Positions 48,474 to 58,633 of a stretch of DNA of 64,000 bases are shown one piece after another. The stretch comes from Parasponia andersonii (lineage: Eukaryota; Streptophyta; Magnoliopsida; Rosales; Cannabaceae). The stretch covers positions 1,278,473 through 1,342,472 of the forward strand of contig JXTB01000039.1 of the NCBI GenBank assembly GCA_002914805.1. The letters are read 5' to 3'. The translations under genes and the position numbers were made by a program. The notes beneath the pieces are model-generated. The model had not been told where the DNA came from. It worked only from the letters and a program-made list of their open reading frames with translations, and made no database searches. Within the stretch, counting starts at the first letter, position 1. Every line of letters starts with the position of its first letter.

Positions 48474-50401
48474 CCCTGCACTGTTATAGCATGAGTTACA
48501 ATCCTTATGAATCAAATATAAGGTCAATAATGTGAAAACAATGGAAAAAGATAATGAAAGTCAAATCTAAAAATAGAAAACAAAAATGTGATTGACACAA
48601 CTTGTTTATTGAAACTATTTAAAGATTGAATTCAGAAGATCAGCATGGAAGATCATATATAACATCATTTGGCATGGAAGACAATATGATTGAACATTTA
48701 AACCTCGTTGATAAAATTCTAATAAGCAGAATATAGATTTAATGTCCGTATTTTAATTTTAAGTATGGTACTCACTGTTATTTGTCTTTGTGAAATTTTC
48801 TTTTTAATTTGTACAGGGACACTGACAACTCTTATACTGATCTAGGCCTAGCATAAATCCCTTAGAAAACTAAACAGGCCCATTCCCTTTGCTTTTTTCC
48901 TTTATCCCAGAATCTTGTCAAACATAACATAGTTAAAGTGAGTGCAGTTCATGAACAAGTAAACAACCAAGTCCTGATAACCTTCCTGAAATCCTACTTA
49001 GAACTTTGAACCTTACGCTGAAGAAGGTCCGCCAGACTAGGCGTAACCTCTTTAGCACACTAAAAAGACCAGTTCCCTTTGAGGTTATACTTTAGAGCAA
49101 TATATGATCAAACATAATTAATGGGTCCGAGGGCATGCAGTTCATAAACAACCAACTCCAGCAGAGCCTTCTCGAATTCGTTCCATAACCAACAACTGGC
49201 GTTTCAATAAGACGAACATCTAGCTTAAAAAACTTCTACACCTGAACTCAATCATCTTGTTTTAACCCCATTCTCCTCACCATCAACCTGATTTCAGTAA
49301 TGAATTGAAGAAGGAAACTACCACTTATGTCTGTCAAATCACTATATGTGGCGAGTAGTCTAGGCTATGGTACGGTTATCCTAAAAGACTCGGATCAAAT
49401 TCTCTCTGGTATTTGAACTAACCATGTTACTTCCGTTTTAGATTTCTCTTCATTTCCTACCAATCTTCTTCCTTCAAAAGTGACAGTGTTCTGGGATACA
49501 TGGACTGAAGTAAAACTAAGACGAAAACTCACTTGTATGTCAAAAAAAAGTCCACCAGTGTCATATTCCACATTTGCACTAATCAAATGAAAAAATGAAA
49601 CATCAGCATACTACGACTTGAATTCATTGAGATTTTTAATCATAAAGAATTACTAATACAATATCAACTGTATTATGCACTTGGTATGACATGAAAGAGG
49701 ACACATAATGCTCCTTCTTCGTAAAACTAGTGGAAAAACCAAATCCTAATGGCTATGATCCTTCTTAGTCAAAAGACAGTTTATGCTTAATGCTGCCAAA
49801 AGGGGCTACCAAACTATATCTGAACAATCCCTCTTCCCAAAAATTTATTTATAAAAAAAAAAAAAAAAAGAAAGTATTTCGAGTTAATAGTTGATTTTGA
49901 ACACCTTAGGCATTCAATAAAATCCCACAAGAAACATTGGGAATTGACAAACTACTAGACCCACAAAAAGTTCAATAATATCCTTCTCTCTAATGTCAAT
50001 TTACCAGAAATTTTCCCATTGTTAAATTATTCTAATAAAAATTAATATGAAAAGAGGGAAAAAAATAAATAAATAAATAAACTCCCTCAGACTGCAGTTT
50101 TTATTTTGTATTTTGGATTTTCCTCTAAAGCAAAGAAAGTGATTAAAAAAGATAAAAGAAGATAGAATATAAGTACCTAACCCAGGCGCAGGGCAGGAGA
50201 GTTGTTAGAGCAAGGAAGGAGGTATTTGCGAGAAGAAATCGATGGAAGATTGTTGCTTTCTTGGTTGGTTGGTTGGTTTGTTGGTGGTGCCCGTAAGGAG
50301 GCGGAGGCAGGGGGTGAGTAGTAATGGACCTTATTCATTCCCAAATCCACTCTCCAATTTCCAAATATCCGCACCACATATTTTCTTGGGGATTTAGCCA
50401 C
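48474..50401 (-). other. Candidate 5' leader exons of the mTERF gene
   Basis: Upstream of the proposed ATG, spliceable segments exist on the minus strand: 48480-48474 after a TATAACAG acceptor, 49578-49533 (acceptor TTTGATTAG, donor CAA|GTGAGT) and a relatively GC-rich block, about 50401-50190, ending in TTAG|GTACTT. They fit 5' untranslated exons. The GC-rich block can also encode MNKVHYYSPPASASLRAPP, which looks like a targeting peptide, so a different start cannot be excluded. Confidence 0.35.
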
Positions 50402-52209
50402 GGAAGACTGTGTAAACAGAAAATTGTCATTATTTTTTTCGTTTTCTAAAATGAACCAAGTTGACCTAACAATGAAATGTACGTAATTAGGAAGTGAAAA
50501 TAAATGGAAATTTTCAATATATAGATGGTACCAACCTCTACACTATGTTTGGTAGGAGGTGTCGAGGGTAAGAATGATGAGAGTTGCGGAGAGGAAGAGG
50601 AGTGTGATAATTGGTATATAGAATAGATAGCAGGAAAAATGAGGAGTAGTTATTAACGAAATTACTATATTATTTATTTTATTATTTTCTTGATAATTAA
50701 AATTTATATTTTTTTTCATCTATATTAAATTAGATATTTAATTTGTATTTTTCTATCAAATAAAACTAATCTCACAAATTAAGTTAAAATTGAAATTTTT
50801 GTTTGTTTAAAAAGACATATTTACCCTTTAAACTTATAAAACATATGTTAGAAATAATAATTATTGAAATCAATTATTACTTTCTTTTATTTAGTTTAAA
50901 TAATGTTCGAAGTAAAAATAATAATTTATTAAAATAAAAAGAGTTTCAATTGTTCAAAATAATTAAAAAAAAATGAATAACAAAAGTTGAAATTCCTACG
51001 TTGTCTTCTTTTTTTTCAAGGGTTTAAATTATTCAAAACAATTAACATGATAAATAAAAAATGGAATGACAAAAAAATTTTCAAAAAAAAATCTCATTTT
51101 TCCTTTAATAGTTTTAATCATTTAAGTGTAAATAATAAATATTCTAAATAGAGTTTAAATAATTCAAAACAATTTTTTTTAAAAAAAATGACAAAAGCAA
51201 AAAAAAAATTCTCATTTTTTTCTTTTTTCCCTTTATTTTAATTGCTTACAATAATTTAAACTATTTCATTCTTGATAATTTTCCTTTATTTTATTTTATG
51301 AGTTTTAAGGACAAAAGTGTCTTTTAAATAATCCAAAGTTTCAATTTTGACCAAATTTATGGGCCAGCCATATTTGATAAGAAAATGCAAATTGAATGTC
51401 TAAATTGACGTAAATGAAAAGATGTGGGTTTTAATAGTATCCCTAATTTTGTTAGACAATAAATTTGTCAAATTACTCTCATTTTTTTCTCTAATCCAAA
51501 TGGGGAAGTATTGGTTTTAGTAGGTCCAAATGGTGTCCTATTATCCTCTACCTCTCCTCTCTCTCCTTCCTACCAAATAATAGATTTGGCAGCTTTATCT
51601 ACTCCTTCTATTCTTAAATAATAGCTTGATCTGATTTTGTTATGGAGACGTGTAGCTCAAGCAAGAATCTGTATGGTTGCTTAAGAGTGTGCTTGAACGA
51701 GATGCATGCAAGTTAGATTATTACCTAATGATTGTATAAGGAAATAAGTCTAACATATATTTAGTGCTATTAATAGCGAGGGATTCATGTGCATAAATTA
51801 AGTGCTAGGTTACTTTGACGAACTTTATAGCAAATCCAGATCCAAGATGTATAAGCTAAGTACGAAGGGTAATCGATTTCTTAATATTTTGGAAATCAAG
51901 TGAATATAATGCACTGCAACTTGATTTTATGAAATCATTAAGTCTAAGATCTTATATGTTACTTGTTACCATTTATAAAAAATTTCCATGCATTGGCATC
52001 CGATTTTAGAAATCTAAAACCAAAGAAAGTTTTAGTTACGATGCAGGACAATTGAAATAGGTGAACAATTAATATCTTCAAATATTTTTTTGAGCAACCA
52101 TCTTTAATTGTGTGTGTTCACATGAGGGGCAGTACGGTCATTTACTGATATTATAATTGTATACCATACGCATTTTACATTTATTCTCATTTTATATTTA
52201 TATATATAT
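50402..52209. other. Intergenic, possible large foldback TE
   Basis: A TTTGGTAGGAGGTG block near 50549 and a CTCCTTCCTACCAAA block near 51564-51578 are inverted and could be ends of a ~1-kb non-autonomous hAT or PIF-like element. Between them is AT-rich DNA without coding capacity. No target duplication was found. Confidence 0.35.
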
Positions 52210-52452
52210 GGTTGCCAATCCAATAGGTTTTTTTTTTTTTTACCTATGAGTATGTATTTTTTTTAGTCATTAGATCGCCATCTAATGGCGATCCAATGGC
52301 TATAATGAAGTACATGAAAAGATGTGTATCATTAATGCTCTTTCTCTCTCTTACTTTTTACAATAAAAAAATATGCATGCTAAATTTTCATCGGCCAAAT
52401 TGATACTCGTTCATAGGTAAAAAAAAAAAAATACCTACTGGATTGGTGCCCT
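52210..52452 (-). mobile_element. MITE family A, copy 5
   Basis: One of the best-preserved copies: starts GGTTGCCAATCCAATAGGTT and ends TACCTACTGGATTGGTGCCC, so the terminal repeats pair as GGTTGCCAATCCAATAG with GGGCACCAATCCAGTAG. The internal palindrome GATCGCCATCTAATGGCGATC lies at 52265-52285. Both flanks are (TA)n. Inverted relative to copies 1-4. Confidence 0.85.
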
Positions 52453-52472
52453 ATATATATATATATATATAT

Positions 52473-52713
52473 GGTTGCCAAATCTAATAGGTATTTTTTT
52501 TTTTTACCAATGGGTAGGTATTTTTTTTTAGCAGTTGGATCACCATCTAATGGTGATCTAATGACTATAATGAAGTGCATGAAAAGACGTGCATCATTAA
52601 TGCTCTTTTTCTCTCTTACTTTTTACAATAAAAAAATGTGCATCCTAAATTTTCATCGGCTAAATTGATACTTATGCATAGGTTAAAAAACAAATACCTA
52701 CTGGATTGATGCC
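52473..52713 (-). mobile_element. MITE family A, copy 6
   Basis: Lies about 20 bp of (TA)n beyond copy 5 in the same orientation. Starts GGTTGCCAAATCTAATAGGT, has the palindrome GGATCACCATCTAATGGTGAT (52538-52558) and ends TACCTACTGGATTGATGCCC before TATATATATA. The pair may come from a tandem event or from two insertions into one (TA)n target. Confidence 0.85.
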
Positions 52714-52899
52714 CTATATATATATAGGATCACTCACAACGGATTTGTGCTGGCTAAAAATACAATTTTGGAAATTTTTTGTTCTTGCATCTTTTGGCCA
52801 ATTTTCCTTATCAAATGTTTCTAGGAGGATAATAGGGATTATTGCTGAAAGATTTTCGTGACTGAGTTGGACCTAATTGATTGAGATATTTTATCTCAA

Positions 52900-53930
52900 T
52901 TTTCCTTCGATTAAGTTTCCATTTTTAGCTTGATTCTTGCTTTTTATTACCTCAAATCTTAGATAATAATTATTTACAGGTGTATAAGTAGAATCAAGAT
53001 AATATTTCATCTACTATGGTGCAGATTACGTTCTCATTAAATTAATATAATTAATTTTATGAGTTATCAGAATTTTCTGTTGAAATCAGTTACAACAGAT
53101 TTCACTGTTTATGGAAAGTTTTTTTATTTAATTTTGATTGTCTCGAATTAATTGAGAAATCAATTCTTGCCTTTAAGGAATATTTTTGCAGGTAAATAAA
53201 GAGGGATTTTAGCTAATTAAGAAGAGCCAAAATATGGAGAACTTCTCTCAATGCACTTAGATACTTTTTAAGGACAATTCATGAAAGCTGCTGCAATAGA
53301 TTTCTGATTGTCCAAGTAAGGAATGATAATAGATTTTGTGACAAATCATTCCTTTCTTATTTTCAGCCTATTCACACTAAGGGAGTATGAAATTGGGGTT
53401 AAAATTTCATCTATAAAAGCTCAACAAGTCTAAAGGATTTATATGTGCTTCATTTGAAAGAAAATACTTTTTGAAAGAACTTTTATGTAAGGTATATAGT
53501 TTTTTGTATTGCCATTGAAAAACTTAGAGAGCTTTAAGGTTTTCTAAGTACTTTGTTTGAATGCATCTTGTTCTTCAGAAAGAAGAACAATACGTTTTCG
53601 AAAGGAAACAAATCTGGGCCAATGAAGAGAGTTCATCTGTGTAGGATCAATAAGACAAGGGGACTAACTAAACAAGATCGGTAGAATTATTACAACACAT
53701 TGCGATAATTAAAAAGAGAGAGTCTTTTATTGCATTAGTCAATTGATGTTTGTAATCTTGATATTTTACTAATTTGTTTAATCTCTGTGCGTGGTTCTGT
53801 GGAATAAGAGAGGTCCAAACTACGTTAAAAACATCTTATGTTCATCTCTTATGTTTTGTTACAATATACGCACTCATTATTGTAATACATTTTATCTGCA
53901 TGTTACAACATAATTAATTAATTATTAATT
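52900..53930 (+). mobile_element. LTR-like fossil (probable Copia-type)
   Basis: AT-rich U3-like DNA is followed by CTATAAAAGCTCAACAAG (TATA plus start region near 53411) and, about 400 bp later, a GTGGTTCTGTGGAATAAGAG and AACTACGTTAAAAACATCTT region resembling the 3' part of Copia LTRs. No gag/pol adjoins. Boundaries are uncertain. Confidence 0.35.
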
Positions 53931-53984
53931 TAATTAACATATTATTTATTTGGTAATACCTAAAACAAATCTTTCACTTTGGAT

Positions 53985-54830
53985 GCCTATTTACCTTTTT
54001 CATTTGGGTATTCACGAAGACAATGGTCAATAAGGCCACAGAAGTAGCAGAAATCTGGCAGCTTCTCATATTGTAGTAGAACATTGATCTCTTCTTTCGT
54101 TTCCTCTAGCAACACTGTAATGCTTCGCCTAAGGGTTATGTTAACTATTAAAGAAAAGAATTCAAAAGAGAATTCAAAGGAAAGTCAACCAATGACAGCT
54201 AATGATGAACATGAATGTAAAGACCTCTCATCCTCGTAAAACTCTCCTTGATGGTAGTTGATTCTAAGCAAGTTTGAGAGAAATAAAGTTTCCAATGTTT
54301 AAGGTGGAAGGGTACGGATATTGAGGTGTGGATGTGACTTAAAGAGAAGCCACGGAAAATAATATTCCAGGTAAGACTCTGATACCATGAAAGTAAAAAA
54401 AACAGTAAGAAGTGTAATAAAAGAGAGAAATTGTAGTGGAATTTCTTGTATATGAAATCGAGAAGAAGGGTATGAGTTTCTTGTATATGAATTTCTTGTA
54501 TATGAAAACTGGGCTATAAAAAAGGTTCTCCTTCCCCAGTATTTCGATCTCCAGAGGGTGAATAGGTCACCATATTAGCAGGATAAACCTTTGTAGAGCT
54601 TCACGGTTTACACCCCGATTTCGAACAATTTTCTCGACTAAACAGAGGTCCAAATTTCTCTTCCCTACAGGAAAAATCTCTTTGTCCAAACCAACGATCG
54701 AATCTTCTCCTTCTTCAATTTTCAAAGCCTGACAGAGACAGGTAATGTCGTCTGCACTCATTATTTTGTTTTCCACCACCACTAGGATCAAAAGATCGAG
54801 AAAGTTTCGTCGTCGAAAAGGGACCATTGA
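53985..54830 (-). mobile_element. Truncated LINE ORF1-like fragment (DUF4283 and zinc knuckle)
   Basis: On the minus strand, 54768-54567 encodes a DUF4283-type start with LDLCLVEKIVRNRGVNREAL and ILLIW, as in ORF1 of plant L1 LINEs. Further downstream, near 54105-53990, is the zinc-knuckle neighbourhood YEKLPDFCYFCGLIDHCLRE, in which the fourth ligand is Tyr instead of Cys. The sequence between does not continue the ORF1 reading and carries a GGTATCAGAGTC motif (54375-54386) like a tRNA-Met primer-binding site, suggesting a nested insertion. No reverse transcriptase domain follows, so the copy is dead. Confidence 0.55.
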
Positions 54831-55304
54831 GATAGTGGGAGGTCTTCTTCTACGTTGTTACTATGAAAAATATGAAGAAAAAGTTTTTAAGTATTTGGAA
54901 ATTCTAATTAAAGCACCCAAAATTCTATCCAAGTGATTGTATTTTGGCTCATTCTAGGAAGAACTACAGATTAATGTGGGAGGCAAGATGGTTTTAAAAA
55001 TTAAAAGGAAAACATCACATGTTTCACAAGATATAAAAAAAATAATATTTTTAACTTCATAACATTCTCGAGCGGTAAGTCAAAATCTTATACGTTATCT
55101 CAATCTAATCCGTGTATAAAATTTAGAATCTAAGGCTAAGATTAATGATACTATTCTTGAAGATGGAAAATATAAGATTAATTTAATTATGCTCAGATAT
55201 TTGAAGATGAAAAATGCAAGATAAATTTAGTTATACTTAAGCATAACCTATGGATTAAACCCCCTCAAAGTTATGATTCTATTTATGCAACAGAGATATG
55301 AGCA

Positions 55305-55335
<31 letters not shown>

Positions 55336-55360
55336 CTTGAACTAAATGATCAAGCAAGAG
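54831..55360. other. Intergenic, nothing recognised
   Basis: AT-rich with a long poly-A run near 55310-55335. No gene seen. Confidence 0.4.
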
Positions 55361-56300
55361 TAAGTGTTGTAAAAAATTTTCAGTCATTTGTGATTGAAGT
55401 TGGGATCATGAGAATGTCCCATACCGAAAAAAGATAATTGAAATTTTATTGAGAAAGCAAGATAATTATTAATGGGTGAGTTAGAGACGCTGAAGCCATT
55501 CATGAGTATTTGGTAATAAAAATGCAAAGATTAGGACAGTGTATAATGCAAAGATTGGGACCGTGTATAAAGAATTAATTAGTAATGTAGTTACATTTGA
55601 TACTAGTACCTTATTTGAGAAACAAGTATTACATGCCCTTTGCACCTTTTATAGGAGCAAATTACCATGTTCAATCAAATCTGTTAGAATGTGGATTGCC
55701 CTTAAATGAGTAAATTGAAACTTTTATTGGTTGTTTAAGCTTTAGCTTCATGCATGTCCGGATGTGTCTCGAATGCCATAGTTACATATCATTGGTGCCT
55801 ATGACATATAAAAAAAAATATCAAAAAATTTGAGCATCAATCTTATAAACCAATTAAAAAAACTTTCAAAATTTGTGTTTATAATCTCTTATGAAGGAAG
55901 AATTTGAAAGAAGTTGTTAATTATTTCAAGTTTAAAAATCTTATATGATTAAATAGCTTATATGAAAAAAAATAAAAATCATTGAGTCCACGCCTTTTTT
56001 AGAGACATCATTTGGGTTTCAAAGTGCCAAAAGTATGAGCGCATTTTTTTGATGCTTATGCTAACTAAAGGACAGGACTTAAGCAATTTGTTGAGCATGA
56101 TGACGATGTTGCAAGAGACAAGATTGCTAAGGAAAATCGGGCTGATTTTCAGTCTTTTAATATGTTGATTTCATGTGTGACTCATTTTATAACAAAAAAG
56201 TAATTTGAGGCAATCTTACACTAATGCAAAGTTTAAAGAATTCCATAAAGAATTAACCAAGAATCTTTATTGTTAGTTTTCTTATGTTAATGACATGGTT
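55360..56300 (+). pseudogene. Decayed FAR1/FRS-like (MULE transposase-derived) gene
   Basis: Pieces in the order of the FAR1/FHY3/FRS family are recognisable: GDAEAI-like RDAEAIHEYLV near 55488-55520, the MULE transposase VVTFDT block near 55588-55605 with LHALCTFYRSK after it, a WLFK block near 55727, and a late ENRADFQSFNMLISCVTH block near 56136-56189. Stops and frame changes separate the pieces, and neither the FAR1 DNA-binding domain nor the SWIM zinc finger is found. It could derive from an autonomous Mutator-like transposon or from a host FRS copy; the sequence does not decide. Confidence 0.65.
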
Positions 56301-58633
56301 TAATAATCAAATATCGATGATAAGAATTTGGTTAAAATTGATAATAGCTCTTAGAAAGGGACAAATATTATTCTTGTTTGTGCTTAATTCTTGTCTGAGT
56401 TTCACCTTATTTGAGTTTTTTTTTTTGAACACTTTGAGCATATATGTAGCCATGATCTTTTGATTGTTTTGCTAACTTAGAGAACATTTATGCAGATTAA
56501 GTAATATTTTTAATATATTGTAATTGAAACAACTTGTTTGATTATCGGTTGAAGAAAAATTCTGAACAATGTATTATTAAATAGGTGATTTAGGGCTTAA
56601 AAAAAAGTGATTTAAGCTATTTTTAAATCATTTAAGCCTTTTAGCGCCCATATATCATTATATCATTATATCATTATTAGCATTTTCTTTGATTAAACCA
56701 CATTATCCTTACCTATCTAGCCTTAAACGCTTATCTCACATTTCAAGAAAACTCATGAATCTTGATGCATGAAAATTACAACTCACGTATGTCAAAAAAA
56801 CAAGTTTTGGTGTTGTGTAGAAGAAAGAGATATGGAGAAGAAGAAAGTTCTATTATTCAAAAATAAAAATATGAAAAAAAAGGTTAGAAAAAGAAGTGAA
56901 ATTGAGAATAATTACGCGTTGATATTTATAATTACTATTGGGAAAAACAATGCGTGATCTTGGGAAGAAGGAAACATTGAACAAAAGTGTATTATTTTAT
57001 GCTACAATTCTATATGCTTTATCTATGTATCATTGATGTTCTCGTGTTTTGTTGAAACCTATTATTTCTTTCGTAGCCATAGTTTGAGCATAACATTACA
57101 AAGCTTTTAAAGGACCTTTAAAAAAAAAGACTTTTTAATCTTTGTTAAAATAAATCAATCAACATAAAATAGAGTTGGTAATTGTTTAAAATTGGTCTTT
57201 ATTTCAAATATAATTAAATTACGTTATAAATATCTTTGAACTTAGATTCTAAGCCCAACTGTAAATTTTTAGTTCTAAACTCTCAAAAAAGTAACTGAGC
57301 AATAGTTTCTCTTATAACAAACTTATGTAATATCTATATTTTCTATATCTTTATAGTTATTAATTTTACCTTTCTTTTCAATTCGGAGATTTGAATCATA
57401 GGACTTGAAATCTCCTTTGGCCTTTGGTACAAGAAGCCTAATTTGAAATAAGCATGTCAAATGTAATTCAAATAATAATTGGTTCTGACTTTCTTTTTTT
57501 TTTTTTGGTGGGGGGGGGGTTGGTTTAATAATCGTGTCACGTGCAAAGCACGAGACCTCTTTTAGTAGTGTTATTTACTAGTGTTAATGTTATCAGTTAT
57601 GTAACATATGATTATATTGGTGTCTCATTCAATATGGATTGTTTTCCTCCATTGTGGGAGTGTTCTAAAAAAGGAATGTAAAAACGCAACTCTAAACTCG
57701 CAGTTTATAAAAGACCCCATTTGCAATTGTTTCGTCAGAAGTAGCTTAGCTATAGACTATCGTTCTTGAAAATCATATTTTTTTTCGGTCGTCATACAAG
57801 TAAAGTGAGCTTATAGATGATCATTGATTGATTATCACTAATTTAAATTTAAACACAGATTTATATTTAAATTTTAAAAGGAAGTTATTGTAGCTAAAGT
57901 AGTAATAAGGATTTTACATTTGAATTAGATGAGAAACATACCACCAAGTGGAAATTTTCACATGTGTACATTGGATGTATCATCAAGAAAAAAATAATAA
58001 ATAAAAAAGAACATTGGATGTGTCATTAAAATAAAAGAAAAATTGAAGTGTCACATGTGAGGCCAGTTAATGCAGGTTCTGTTAGAGTCAACAATTAATC
58101 AACTTTTTTTTTTTCCTGATGAAACGTCTGCACCAGTTGATCACTCATCTTTGTCATCCTCCTCCTCCTTAAAACCAATATTTATATACTAGTTAATTAC
58201 TCTATTAATGAATACTCAATTTTTATTTGGTTAAGATAATGCCTCATTCAACTTGAAACAAAATAAAAAACCTCTCTCTAATCTTCAAAACTGAGGAAGA
58301 CCCCACCCCCCCTCCGGCACAAAAAAAAAATCAATAATCACTTTGTTTCAACACATGAAAAAAAAACATATTACAATGTTTTATCAATTGTTTACTGTTA
58401 TGATTTATATCTTATATTCGATCGATTATTAGGATAAAAGATATTTTATTTCGAAAAAATATATATACATTATACAATTTAATTAAAGGTAAAAAAGCCA
58501 AAAAAATAAAAAATAAAAAAACGTAATGGAAATGTGGAATAGATAAATGGAAAAACAAAATGAGGAAGGAGTATTATTAATTTTGGAGTGGTGATTGATT
58601 ATTATTGGTTTGGGTGGAAGATACAATGCTAGA
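56301..58633. other. Intergenic upstream of the DUF616 gene
   Basis: AT-rich DNA with one Helitron-like terminus candidate near 57541. The promoter of the DUF616 gene should lie in the last kilobase, but I see no convincing TATA box. Confidence 0.4.
57535..57568 (+). mobile_element. Helitron-like 3' end remnant (weak)
   Basis: The hairpin CGTGCAAAGCACG (57541-57553) sits shortly before CTCTTTTAGT. This resembles many plant Helitron 3' ends, although the final CTAG is not intact. No other Helitron feature was found. Confidence 0.3.

Noticed and set aside
48401-50400. A second in-phase reading across 50.2, 49.5 and 48.4 kb (minus) resembling a thylakoid-lumen precursor, with LALTTLLPCAWV then ANVEYDTGG
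   Set aside because: It has no ATG after the upstream stop in that frame, the putative third exon ends without a matching continuation, and I recognise no family. Untranslated leader exons are simpler.
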